DNA of 27,706 nt, taken from NCBI GenBank assembly GCA_023410885.1, contig JAEYPI010000173.1, positions 1-27,706 of the forward strand, read 5' to 3'. Source of the stretch: Bacillota bacterium (GTDB lineage Bacteria; Bacillota; Clostridia; DSM-8532). A program made the translations under genes and the position numbers. Under the pieces are notes generated by a model, which did not search any database, was not told the DNA's origin, and saw nothing but the letters and a program-made list of their open reading frames with translations. This document shows positions 1 to 6,651 of the stretch, piece by piece (the stretch's first letter is position 1; each line of letters opens with the position of its first letter).

Positions 1-59
1 TCCTGGTCGAGCTCGACCCGTGTCTTTTCCTTAAGTGCTTTCAGTTCAGACGCCTTCAT
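1..59 (-). CDS. rpmC: Ribosomal protein L29, N-terminal fragment (cut by window edge)
   Basis: Only the first 19 codons are visible, reading MKASELKALKEKTRVELDQ, which is the usual start of L29, the protein near the polypeptide exit tunnel of the 50S subunit. The ATG (57-59) lies inside the end of rplP, giving a 14-base overlap in another frame, so the two genes are translationally coupled in the S10 operon. A purine-rich GAGGTAGG upstream, inside rplP, can serve as ribosome-binding site. The rest of the gene lies beyond the left edge. The order rplP then rpmC is the standard one, which supports the call despite the short sequence. Confidence 0.85.
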   Translation of the reverse strand, partial: MKASELKALKEKTRVELDQ

Positions 60-483
60 TCTCTACACCTACCTCTTCCCCACGTGCAATAATCTTGCAC
101 TTAACGGGTAACTTGTGGGATGCAAGCCTTAATGCTTCTCTTGCTGCTTCCTCGGGAACACCACCGATTTCAAAGAGAACACGGCCGGGCTTGACAACGG
201 CTACCCAGTACTCAGGAGAACCTTTACCGGAACCCATTCGGGTTTCAGCAGGCTTCTTGGTTACCGGCTTATCAGGGAAAATCTTAATCCAAACATTACC
301 GCCTCTCTTAATGAAACGAGTCATAGCGATACGGGCTGATTCAATCTGATTACTTGTGATCCAGCAGGGTTCTGTTGCCTGAAGACCAAAATCACCATTG
401 GAAACAACGTTGCCGCGTGTTGCCTTACCGGTCATACGACCTCTTTGAACCCTTCTATATTTGACTCTTTTAGGCATCAACAT
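46..483 (-). CDS. rplP: 50S ribosomal protein L16
   Basis: L16 is a 50S protein close to the A-site tRNA elbow and needed for late subunit assembly. The 145-residue product begins MLMPKRVKYRRVQRGRM and carries the conserved basic N-terminus, the internal KRGGNVWIKIFPDKPVTKKPAETRMG stretch around residues 70-95 and the GSPEYWVAVVKPGRVLFEIGG segment, so the family is certain. I chose the ATG at 481-483, one base after the rpsC stop, because GGGGGAG sits nine bases upstream; the ATG two codons later is too far away. The reading frame stays open further upstream but would then overlap rpsC. The TGA stop falls inside rpmC. Confidence 0.96.
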   Translation of the reverse strand: MLMPKRVKYRRVQRGRMTGKATRGNVVSNGDFGLQATEPCWITSNQIESARIAMTRFIKRGGNVWIKIFPDKPVTKKPAETRMGSGKGSPEYWVAVVKPGRVLFEIGGVPEEAAREALRLASHKLPVKCKIIARGEEVGVENEGV

Positions 484-484
484 A

Positions 485-1150
485 TTACTTGTCTCCCCCT
501 TCCTTTTTCTCCTTCTTCTTGGTGGGAAGAACTTCACCCTTATAGATCCAGGCTTTTACACCGATTTTGCCATAGGTGGTATTTGCTTCTGCAAAACCAT
601 AGTCAATATCAGCGCGAAGCGTCTGGAGTGGGATGGTACCTTCTGCGTAATGCTCTCTTCTTGCAATTTCAGCGCCGCCAAGTCTGCCGGAAACAAAGGT
701 CTTGATACCCTTCGCACCAAATTTCATGGTTCTGGACATGGCCTGCTTCATCGCACGACGGAATGATACACGCTTCTCAAGCTGTGCAGCTATGTTTTCA
801 GCTACAAGCTGAGCGTTTAATTCAGGTGTTCTGATCTCAGTAATGTTGAGAAGAACACTCTTGCCGGTAAGCTTTTCGAGCTCCTGACGAAGCGCTTCGA
901 TACCGGCACCCTGCTTACCGATAACGATACCAGGTTTTGCAGTGTGAATATTGATCTTAACTTTATTGGCTGCACGCTCAATTTCAATTCTAGCAATTCC
1001 TGCAATGTAAAGCTTTTTCTTTAAATACTTACGAAGCTTTACGTCTTCCACGAGGAAGCTGCTGAAATCTTTAACGCCAGCATACCATTTTGTATCCCAG
1101 TCCTTAATGATTCCTATTCTTAGTCCATGCGGATTTACTTTCTGGCCCAT
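485..1150 (-). CDS. rpsC: 30S ribosomal protein S3
   Basis: S3 lies at the mRNA entry channel of the 30S subunit and takes part in mRNA unwinding. The 221-residue protein begins MGQKVNPHGLRIGIIKDWDTKWYAG and has the KH-type segment with the GxxG-like loop (AKPGIVIGKQGAGIEALRQELEKL, about residues 70-95). The C-terminal domain contains the conserved GRLGGAEIARREHYAEGTIPLQTLRADIDYG region. The end is strongly charged (KKKEKKEGGDK), as in many Firmicutes S3 proteins. AAGGAGG lies seven bases before the ATG. The gene follows rplV by 12 bases and precedes rplP by a single base. Confidence 0.97.
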   Translation of the reverse strand: MGQKVNPHGLRIGIIKDWDTKWYAGVKDFSSFLVEDVKLRKYLKKKLYIAGIARIEIERAANKVKINIHTAKPGIVIGKQGAGIEALRQELEKLTGKSVLLNITEIRTPELNAQLVAENIAAQLEKRVSFRRAMKQAMSRTMKFGAKGIKTFVSGRLGGAEIARREHYAEGTIPLQTLRADIDYGFAEANTTYGKIGVKAWIYKGEVLPTKKKEKKEGGDK

Positions 1151-1162
1151 TTTGCAACCTCC

Positions 1163-1642
1163 TTATTTAGCCCTTTCCTTGAGTACCAATGTAATATGAC
1201 TGGTCCTCTTACGAATACGGAACGCTCTGCCCTGTGCCCTTGGCATAATTCTTTTAAGGGTCGGGCCCTGCTCTGCATATACCTCAGAAACAAAGAGATT
1301 GTCTCTATTGAGCTGGTTGTTATTAACCGCGTTTGCCTCAGCAGACTTAAGAAGCTTATACAGAACCTCGGATGCATTTCTGGGCATATATTTCAATATC
1401 CCATAAGCCTCATCGATTCCCTTGTCGCGAATTAAATCAATAACCAGTTTAGCCTTTCTTGATGAAACCCTCACATGCTTTACAATTGCTCTTCCTTCAT
1501 CCTTACCAATTCCGAGAACCTTTTTCTCCTTCTTTGTGAGGATGGGGAGCTTATCAGCTTTTCTGCGGGTCTTACCATATTGTTCAAGAAGCTCCTCCTT
1601 CTTTTCAAGGAGCTCGTCCTTTGACATTACCTTCTTGCCCAA
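1163..1642 (-). CDS. rplV: 50S ribosomal protein L22 with N-terminal extension
   Basis: L22 lines the exit tunnel and contacts all domains of 23S rRNA. The typical L22 core starts near residue 50 (EGRAIVKHVRVSSRKAKLVIDLIRDK) and runs to the end, including the beta-hairpin region PTLKRIMPRAQGRAFRIRKRTSHITLVL. Ahead of it is an unusual highly charged extension of about 48 residues rich in Lys and Glu (MSKDELLEKKEELLEQYGK...), likely helical, so the protein has 159 residues instead of about 110-115. I chose the TTG at 1640-1642 because AGGAGG lies eight bases upstream; the first ATG (codon 6) is about 23 bases away. The 122-base gap from rpsS is longer than usual in this operon and contains GCATGC twice. 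Confidence 0.93.
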   Translation of the reverse strand: MGKKVMSKDELLEKKEELLEQYGKTRRKADKLPILTKKEKKVLGIGKDEGRAIVKHVRVSSRKAKLVIDLIRDKGIDEAYGILKYMPRNASEVLYKLLKSAEANAVNNNQLNRDNLFVSEVYAEQGPTLKRIMPRAQGRAFRIRKRTSHITLVLKERAK

Positions 1643-1764
1643 AGTCTATTCCTCCTTCCAATCAACAGTTCCATGAGCTCGCTTTCCTTGCATGCTCTCA
1701 CATTTTGATCCGCAAACTGCTGTCGCATGCCCATACTCAATTTGCTCTAATGGCAACATTAAGC

Positions 1765-2049
1765 TCACTTCTTGAGTTTAGTGCTCTTTTCTCCTCTACT
1801 GTGACCTCTATAGGTACGAGTAGGAGAAAATTCACCAAGCTTATGACCAACCATATCTTCAGATACATATACCGGAACATGCTTGCGTCCGTCATGAACA
1901 GCAATGGTATGTCCGACCATCTGTGGGAAGATGGTAGAGGCACGAGACCAGGTTTTTAGAACCTTCTTCTCGTTCTTTTCGTTCATTTCGTCAACTCTCT
2001 TTAAGAGTTTTTCATCAACGTAGGGTCCCTTTTTAAGCGATCTACTCAC
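1765..2049 (-). CDS. rpsS: 30S ribosomal protein S19
   Basis: S19 is a head protein of the 30S subunit that contacts S13 and the A-site/P-site tRNA region. The 94-residue product begins MSRSLKKGPYVDEKLLKRV and contains the family signatures TWSRASTIFPQMVGHTIAVHDGRKHVPVYVSEDMVGHKLGEFSPTRTYRGH, with the expected length of 92-95 residues. The start is GTG at 2047-2049, with AAGGAGG about nine bases upstream; no better ATG exists in frame. It follows rplB by 23 bases in the standard S10-operon order. Confidence 0.97.
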   Translation of the reverse strand: MSRSLKKGPYVDEKLLKRVDEMNEKNEKKVLKTWSRASTIFPQMVGHTIAVHDGRKHVPVYVSEDMVGHKLGEFSPTRTYRGHSRGEKSTKLKK

Positions 2050-2072
2050 GGTACTAACCTCCTTCTTGCATC

Positions 2073-2906
2073 TTACTTGCCATTACGTCTCTTAACGATC
2101 AGCTTATTGCTTTGTTTCCTCTTATTACGGGTCTTGTAACCGAGAGTAGGTTTACCCCAAGGTGTTACAGGACTTGGCATACCGACAGGGGACTTACCTT
2201 CACCACCGCCGTGAGGATGGTCATTGGGATTCATAACAACACCACGAACTGTAGGTCTCCATCCCATCCAGCGCTTTCTGCCGGCCTTACCGATGGAAAT
2301 ATTCTCATGTTCTACATTGCCTACCTGCCCGATTGAAGCCTTACAACGGATATCAATCTTTCTCACTTCACCGGAAGGAAGTCTGACCTGTGCATAACTG
2401 CCTTCTTTAGCCATGAGCTGAGCAAGGTTTCCTGCTGACCTGACAAGCTGGCCGCCTTTACCGGGCTTGAGCTCGATATTGTGGATAACTGTACCGACAG
2501 GTATGGACTCCAGTGGGAGCGCATTACCAGGCTTAATATCAGAATTTGCACCAGCATACACTTTGTCGCCTACATTAAGACCAACGGGAGCCAGAATGTA
2601 TCTCTTCTCACCATCCAGGTAAACGAGAAGTGCAATATTGGCAGATCTGTTTGGATCATACTCGATGGCAACAACCTTGCCAGGAATATTTTCTTTGTCC
2701 CTCTTAAAGTCAATGATTCTGTACGCTTGCTTAGCGCCGCCACCGTGATGACGAACGGTAATTCTTCCGTAGGAGTTTCTTCCGGCTTTTTTATTAAGCG
2801 GAGCAAGAAGGCTCTTTTCAGGCTCCTTCTTTGTGATCTCCTCAAATGTAGATACAGTCATGAATCTTCTTGCAGGAGATGTCGGATTGTACTTTTTAGT
2901 TGGCAT
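2073..2906 (-). CDS. rplB: 50S ribosomal protein L2
   Basis: L2 is needed for subunit association and for the peptidyl-transferase centre. The 277-residue protein begins MPTKKYNPTSPARRFMTVSTFEEITK. The C-terminal half has the conserved RWMGWRPTVRGVVMNPNDHPHGGGEGKSPVGMPSPVTPWGKPTLGYKTR block, with the histidine (in the DHPHGGGEG loop) linked to peptidyl-transferase function in this family. I chose the ATG at 2904-2906 because AAGGAG lies just upstream; an in-frame ATG 11 codons earlier lacks a site and would add residues not typical for L2. The 109-base gap to rplW holds a small CCGAC/GTCGG palindrome near 2973-2984 of unknown role. Confidence 0.97.
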   Translation of the reverse strand: MPTKKYNPTSPARRFMTVSTFEEITKKEPEKSLLAPLNKKAGRNSYGRITVRHHGGGAKQAYRIIDFKRDKENIPGKVVAIEYDPNRSANIALLVYLDGEKRYILAPVGLNVGDKVYAGANSDIKPGNALPLESIPVGTVIHNIELKPGKGGQLVRSAGNLAQLMAKEGSYAQVRLPSGEVRKIDIRCKASIGQVGNVEHENISIGKAGRKRWMGWRPTVRGVVMNPNDHPHGGGEGKSPVGMPSPVTPWGKPTLGYKTRNKRKQSNKLIVKRRNGK

Positions 2907-3015
2907 TTCTTCCACTCCTTTTATCAAATTGCCCAACATGTCGTTCTCAGGCTGACTGTGAATCCTATATATCCGACTTGTCGGTGATTTAAAAGTTTTG
3001 CTTTAATGGCCTCGC

Positions 3016-3369
3016 TTATTGTGCTACGCCGAATTCTTCAATAGAAGTCTTATACTTCTTAGTGGTAGATACAGTCTTACCGCCTTTAGTTGCATATGAA
3101 ACCGGCTTAGGATCAGTATCAATTTTGACCATAGCCTTCTTGAATGCTTCGGTCTTGCCCACGTGAACACCCTGGCGCTTTTCCTTACCCTCATAATTGA
3201 CGGTATTTACTGCGATAACCTTAACTCCGAAAAGCTTTTCAACAGCCTGCTTTACCTCGGTTTTGGTGGCCTTTTTGTCCACTATGAAGGTGTATTTACC
3301 CTCTGCAATTTCCATATTACTTTTCTCGGTAATATAGGGGCGAATGAGAATATCGAGTGCGTCTCTCAT
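3016..3369 (-). CDS. rplW: 50S ribosomal protein L23 with C-terminal extension
   Basis: L23 sits at the tunnel exit and is the docking site for trigger factor and SRP. The first about 95 residues match the family (RDALDILIRPYITEKSNMEIAEGKYTFIVDKKATKTEVKQAVEKLFGVKV...). The tail continues for roughly 20 more residues (SYATKGGKTVSTTKKYKTSIEEFGVAQ) beyond the usual bacterial end, giving 117 residues. The start ATG overlaps the rplD stop codon (TAATG), so translation of the two is coupled. The family call is certain; the tail may be a lineage trait, since it is in frame and compositionally ordinary. Confidence 0.95.
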   Translation of the reverse strand: MRDALDILIRPYITEKSNMEIAEGKYTFIVDKKATKTEVKQAVEKLFGVKVIAVNTVNYEGKEKRQGVHVGKTEAFKKAMVKIDTDPKPVSYATKGGKTVSTTKKYKTSIEEFGVAQ

Positions 3370-3992
3370 TATGCATACACCTCCTCAATCTTAGCTACTG
3401 CATCCTTCGTTACGATTAACTTCTTATGTCTCAGTATATCGTAAGTATTGATGGTGTTATAGGTTGCTGTCTTAACGTTCTCGATGTTTCTTGCAGATAA
3501 TACAACCTTTTCGTCTACCTCTGGAAGAACGATTAAAGCTGTGGTATCAATCTTGAGATTGTTAAGAACATTGATCATTTCCTTGGTCTTAATGGCCTCG
3601 AGCTTAAGATCATCCAATACGATGATATTGCTATCGAGAACCTTGCTGGTAAGAGCACTCTTCAGAGCAAGTCTCTTAACCTTCTTTGGCAATGTGTAGC
3701 TGTAGCTTCTGGGCTTAGGACCTAAAACTATACCGCCACCAACCCATTGTGCGGAACGGATGCTGCCCTGACGAGCGCGCCCGGTACCCTTTTGTCTCCA
3801 AGGCTTCTTACCGCCACCTCTGACCTCGGACTTTGTTTTGGTGGACTGTGTGCCCTGTCTTGCATTAGCAAGTATGTTCACAACGGCACTATGCATAACA
3901 ACTTCATTAACTTCAACTGCAAAAATATCGTCATTTAAGCTGATGTCGCCGACCTTCTGGCCTTTGATATTGTAAACATCTACTTTTGGCAT
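3369..3992 (-). CDS. rplD: 50S ribosomal protein L4
   Basis: L4 contacts 23S rRNA domain I and lines the exit tunnel constriction. In E. coli it also represses its own operon by binding the S10 leader. The 207-residue product has the long internal loop RQGTQSTKTKSEVRGGGKKPWRQKGTGRARQGSIRSAQWVGGGIVLGPKPRSYSY (about residues 45-100), which is the tunnel loop, and the globular C-terminal part LKLEAIKTKEMINVLNNL...VLPEVDEKVVLSARNI. AAGGAGG lies before the ATG. Together with the structured leader upstream of rpsJ, L4 is the natural candidate for an autoregulator here, but nothing in the gene itself proves this. Confidence 0.97.
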   Translation of the reverse strand: MPKVDVYNIKGQKVGDISLNDDIFAVEVNEVVMHSAVVNILANARQGTQSTKTKSEVRGGGKKPWRQKGTGRARQGSIRSAQWVGGGIVLGPKPRSYSYTLPKKVKRLALKSALTSKVLDSNIIVLDDLKLEAIKTKEMINVLNNLKIDTTALIVLPEVDEKVVLSARNIENVKTATYNTINTYDILRHKKLIVTKDAVAKIEEVYA

Positions 3993-4023
3993 CTTGTTTC
4001 CTCCTTCCGAACCAGTTCTTTAA

Positions 4024-4062
4024 TTACGCCTTAACCGAATTTTTAATCACAAGGAGGCCGCC
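4024..4062 (-). other. In-frame L3 C-terminal tail downstream of the TAG stop
   Basis: Twelve sense codons (GGLLVIKNSVKA) followed by TAA continue exactly in the rplC frame after the TAG at 4063-4065. The residues match what I know as the usual L3 C-terminus in Clostridia, in which a lysine follows PGP. With the TAG decoded as an amino acid, the protein would have 210 residues, close to the normal L3 length of about 209. The next gene, rplD, has its own ribosome-binding site just beyond, so this stretch has no other evident function. Confidence 0.85.
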
Positions 4063-4656
4063 CTAGGGACCCGGAACTGCACCCTTTACGAGGAGAAGTC
4101 CTCTCTCGCTGTCAACTCTGACAATTGCAAGGTTTTGCACAGTTACCTTTTCAGCTCCCAATTGACCGGGCATTCCTTTACCTTTGTAAATGCGGCTTGG
4201 ATCGGAGTGAGCACCCATCGAACCAAGTCCTCTGTGATAACCTGAACCATGGCTCATTGGGCCGCGGTGGGTTCCCCAGCGCTTGATGGTACCCGAATAT
4301 CCCTTACCTTTGGAGATACCGGAGACATCAACCATGTCACCAGCCTGGAACATATTTTCAACCTTGATGACGTTTCCAACTTCATAACCGGAGATGTCAT
4401 CAAGCCTGAATTCTTTCAATACTTTCTTCGCAGAAACTTTGGCCTTTTCGAATTGCCCCTTCATTGGCTTGTTAGCCTTTCTGTCAGGGATATCCTGGAA
4501 TCCGACCTTGATGGCATTGTAACCATCGATTTCTTCAGTCTTTTTCTGGACGACTGATACAGGTCCTGCGAGAATAACGGTTACAGGAATCATTGCACCA
4601 TTTTCATTAAAAACCTGTGTCATACCGATTTTCTTACCAAGTATGCATTTTTTCAT
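4063..4656 (-). CDS. rplC: 50S ribosomal protein L3, ended early by an in-frame TAG
   Basis: L3 is one of the earliest 50S assembly proteins and reaches the peptidyl-transferase centre. The product begins MKKCILGKKIGMTQVFNENG and has the conserved loop GTIKRWGTHRGPMSHGSGYHRGLGSMGAHSDPSRIYKGKGMPGQLG (about residues 122-168). GGAGG lies nine bases before the ATG. The frame stops with TAG at 4063-4065 after ...LLLVKGAVPGP, giving 197 residues. After that TAG the same frame continues for 12 codons reading GGLLVIKNSVKA and ends in TAA (4024-4026), which is the normal L3 C-terminus. One AAG-to-TAG change would account for this. Either the protein is 12 residues short, the codon is read through, or there is a base error. 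Confidence 0.93.
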   Translation of the reverse strand: MKKCILGKKIGMTQVFNENGAMIPVTVILAGPVSVVQKKTEEIDGYNAIKVGFQDIPDRKANKPMKGQFEKAKVSAKKVLKEFRLDDISGYEVGNVIKVENMFQAGDMVDVSGISKGKGYSGTIKRWGTHRGPMSHGSGYHRGLGSMGAHSDPSRIYKGKGMPGQLGAEKVTVQNLAIVRVDSERGLLLVKGAVPGP

Positions 4657-4712
4657 TAAATAATTCCTCCTGTCATTGGTTCAGCTTTAACCGAACTTAA
4701 CAATCAAATGGC

Positions 4713-5024
4713 TTACAGTTTAATTTCAATATCCACACCTGCGGGAAGATCAAGTCTCATAAGAGCATCAACAGTCTTTGGTGTGGGCATTAAGATGTCA
4801 ATTAATCTCTTGTGGGTCTTAATTTCGAACTGCTCACGAGAATCCTTGTACTTGTGAGGAGCTCTCAAAATGGTCATGATTTCCTTTCTGGTGGGTAGTG
4901 GAACGGGTCCGGAAACCTTGGCACCTGTTCTCTTTGCGGTCTCGACAATCTTTTCAGCGGACTGGTCGATAACCTGATGATCAAAGGCTTTCAGCCTGAT
5001 CCTGATCTTCTGTTTGTTCGCCAT
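4713..5024 (-). CDS. rpsJ: 30S ribosomal protein S10
   Basis: S10 is a 30S head protein; its homologue NusE also joins the antitermination complex with NusB. The 103-residue product begins MANKQKIRIRLKAFDHQVIDQSAEKIVETAKRTGAKVSGPVPLPTRKEIMTILRAPHKYKDSREQFEIKTHKRLIDIL, which matches the family along its entire length. I chose the ATG at 5022-5024 because AAGGAGG lies upstream. The frame stays open for 24 more codons upstream, but that region is the untranslated leader. It is the first gene of the S10 operon, preceded by a promoter about 265 bases upstream. Confidence 0.97.
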   Translation of the reverse strand: MANKQKIRIRLKAFDHQVIDQSAEKIVETAKRTGAKVSGPVPLPTRKEIMTILRAPHKYKDSREQFEIKTHKRLIDILMPTPKTVDALMRLDLPAGVDIEIKL

Positions 5025-5286
5025 ACATAAGCCTCCTTGAGATACAATTTGCTGGCGCAACAAGCTTTTTCCTGTACACTCTGCCGGGTGTTTCATGCTT
5101 GGTCATATAAAAAGCCCAGAGTTATACACCTGGGCCACGATACAAACACACATAAAAGCATCTACATGCATGATGTACAGTGACTTGTCGCCCGGTTTCT
5201 TTGAATCGGACATTCTCCACCGCAGTTCCCAGTTTGTTTCACCTGCCATCTGCGGCTTCATCGTATGCCATGTCACAGCAAAAAAT
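5025..5286 (-). promoter_or_regulatory. S10 operon leader with nested stem and attenuator-like hairpin
   Basis: About 255 bases of transcribed, untranslated leader separate the promoter from rpsJ. Read on the minus strand, an outer helix GACAT (5270-5274) with ATGTC (5209-5213) encloses an inner helix CCGCAG (5250-5255) with CTGCGG (5220-5225). Near 5165-5180 a TACAT/ATGTA stem follows. Then comes GCCCAG (5130-5135) with CTGGGC (5114-5119), closely followed by TTTTT (5109-5113), which has the form of an intrinsic terminator. Because it lies downstream of the promoter and upstream of the first gene, this is best read as an attenuator. L4-responsive leaders are known for S10 operons; that L4 acts here is inference. 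Confidence 0.65.
5109..5135 (-). terminator. Intrinsic-terminator-like hairpin in the S10 leader
   Basis: A six-base-pair GC-rich stem (GCCCAG/CTGGGC) with a ten-base loop is followed at once by five T residues on the minus strand. It could stop transcripts from the S10 promoter unless relieved, or simply end read-through from the gene upstream. Its position inside the leader favours attenuation. Confidence 0.6.
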
Positions 5287-5315
5287 ATTATATCTCATAA
5301 AATAAACGAATGCAA
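5287..5315 (-). promoter_or_regulatory. Sigma-A-type promoter of the S10 operon
   Basis: On the minus strand TTGCAT (5310-5315) is separated by 17 bases from a perfect TATAAT (5287-5292), followed by an AT-rich initiation region. An A-tract lies upstream of the -35 box (5316-5328) and could act as an UP element. It is the best promoter match between the upstream gene and rpsJ. Confidence 0.85.
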
Positions 5316-5415
5316 CCTTTTTTTTATTTAAGATCAAATGATAGTGTCACCGAACTTTAACAAGTCCTAAACCCGCATTTATTGAGGATACTGGGGTGTT
5401 TCTCCATCGGTAATA

Positions 5416-6342
5416 TCACAGGTGGTAGTCACCGGCTGCTTCAGGTTGATAGATGAGCTTTTTGATATATATTTCTGTAATACCGGAGGGAACCTCCCAT
5501 TCAATAATGTCGCCTTCCCTATAACCTAGAATGGCCGTACCAACAGGAGAGCAAACAGACATTTTGTGTGCGTCCAAGTTCGCTTCATGGGGATAGACCA
5601 AGGAAACCTCTTTTTCTTGGTTGTCAAAGTGCAGCAGCGCCCTTGAGTTCATGGTAATAACATTCTTTGGAACATGCCTTGGTTTTACAATAATCGCTTT
5701 ATTGATTTCGCCTTCCAGGCTTTGAATCGATTGAGTCGGCATTTTATTACTATGTTGCTCCGATTCAATGATTTTTATAAGCCTATCCCGATCCATTTCT
5801 GTGATATAAATCTCTGGGGGCATGGCAGGCCCCTCTTGTATTAGTTTTAAATAGCGATCCATATTTAATGTGAAAGTTTTAAGCATGGGCGTTTCAGTAT
5901 GGAGGGAAAAACCCGCCCTAAGAAAGGCTAATATGGACCGTTTATTTTCTTTGTGAATTTTCGCGATTACTTTTTGCGCTCTCAGGTCAAAGAAAGCGAT
6001 TTTCAAGCTTTCGCGAATGGTGCTCTTACCCAGTTTCTTGCCCCAGTTATTGCGATCTCCGATAACAATAACAATTTCATAATCCACACCCGTTTTGACA
6101 AGGCGAACAAAGCCTATAGGTGTGTCATGTTTGTCATAAGCCATGTAAAACCGGCCGTCCTGACTAAATAAGTGGGTTAAATCAGGAAGGTGTATGCTAT
6201 CGACAATCTGCTCAATATTCTGAGATACTTCGGGAGAATCGCTTAAATAGCGGACGACATCTTGATCGCTCAGCCACCCCATCAGTGCTCTGGCATTTTC
6301 TTTTGTTATTTCCGGACATAAAAAAATAAAAGGCCCTCTCAT
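5416..6342 (-). CDS. GNAT acetyltransferase fused to a complete Rnk-like (GreA/GreB C-terminal) domain
   Basis: This protein of 308 residues joins two modules. Roughly residues 1-155 resemble a RimJ/RimL-type GNAT N-acetyltransferase, with the acetyl-CoA region IGDRNNWGKKLGKSTIRESLKIAFFDLRAQKVIAKIHKENKRSILAFLRAGF near 94-145. Residues about 175-308 match the complete Rnk protein: a helical N-part (IYITEMDRDRLIKIIESE), then VITMNSRALLHFDNQEKEVSLVYPHEA, SPVGTAILGYREGDIIEW and the diagnostic ending IYQPEAAGD-type (LIYQPEAAGDYHL). Rnk belongs to the Gre-factor-like proteins that bind RNA polymerase. I chose ATG at 6340-6342 with AGG eleven bases upstream; a GTG three codons earlier (6349-6351) is possible. 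It stands alone with its own promoter, just upstream of the S10 operon. The acetylation target is unknown. Confidence 0.85.
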   Translation of the reverse strand: MRGPFIFLCPEITKENARALMGWLSDQDVVRYLSDSPEVSQNIEQIVDSIHLPDLTHLFSQDGRFYMAYDKHDTPIGFVRLVKTGVDYEIVIVIGDRNNWGKKLGKSTIRESLKIAFFDLRAQKVIAKIHKENKRSILAFLRAGFSLHTETPMLKTFTLNMDRYLKLIQEGPAMPPEIYITEMDRDRLIKIIESEQHSNKMPTQSIQSLEGEINKAIIVKPRHVPKNVITMNSRALLHFDNQEKEVSLVYPHEANLDAHKMSVCSPVGTAILGYREGDIIEWEVPSGITEIYIKKLIYQPEAAGDYHL

Positions 6343-6452
6343 TTTTACCACATCCTGTCGTAATAATTAAAAGCCTTTCATAGATCCATGTAACTATGAC
6401 GGTTCTTTTATACCTGTTCTATTGTACAGATCGTTTTTTAATATCTTATTTT

Positions 6453-6481
6453 ATTATACCGAGTATAAGCTTATAAATCAA
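6453..6481 (-). promoter_or_regulatory. Sigma-A-type promoter of the GNAT-Rnk gene
   Basis: TTGATT (6476-6481), a 17-base spacer and a perfect TATAAT (6453-6458) lie on the minus strand about 110 bases before the start codon. The bases before the -35 box read AGC, as in two other promoters of this window. Confidence 0.75.
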
Positions 6482-6494
6482 GCTTCCGGAAGCT
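6481..6494. promoter_or_regulatory. 14-bp perfect palindrome abutting the -35 box
   Basis: AGCTTCCGGAAGCT is a perfect palindrome that touches the -35 box of the GNAT-Rnk promoter. Such a position fits a repressor or activator site. No regulator can be named from sequence alone. Confidence 0.4.
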
Positions 6495-6576
6495 GGATTA
6501 AAATATAATCCATTCCTATTAATGTAATATATTGACGCTTTTATTTATAAACAGCTTTTCGGAGATGTCATTACCC

Positions 6577-6628
6577 TCAAAAACAATTTAAGGCGCACCC
6601 CCGAATTTAAGTTGTCCGGGGTGCGCCT
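6577..6628 (-). terminator. Terminator of the sugar operon
   Basis: Just after the FGGY kinase stop, an eleven-base-pair stem AGGCGCACCCC (6618-6628) with GGGGTGCGCCT (6591-6601) has a 16-base loop. On the minus strand it is followed by TTAAATTGTTTTTG. It separates the sugar operon from the GNAT-Rnk gene. Confidence 0.85.
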
Positions 6629-6651
6629 GAGTGTTTTCCCTAAAAAGCGAT

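Noticed and set aside
2481..2987. Open frame of 168 codons on the plus strand
   Set aside because: It is antisense to rplB, a certain gene, and its product looks like random translation.
4063..4065. Genome-wide recoding of TAG as a sense codon
   Set aside because: TAG ends the LacI-type regulator (11160-11162), tsaE (16251-16253) and the L7Ae-like gene (25520-25522) at natural family lengths, and no other gene here has an internal TAG.
5095..5331. Open frame on the plus strand in the S10 leader
   Set aside because: The region is explained by the minus-strand promoter and structured leader; no ribosome-binding site was seen.
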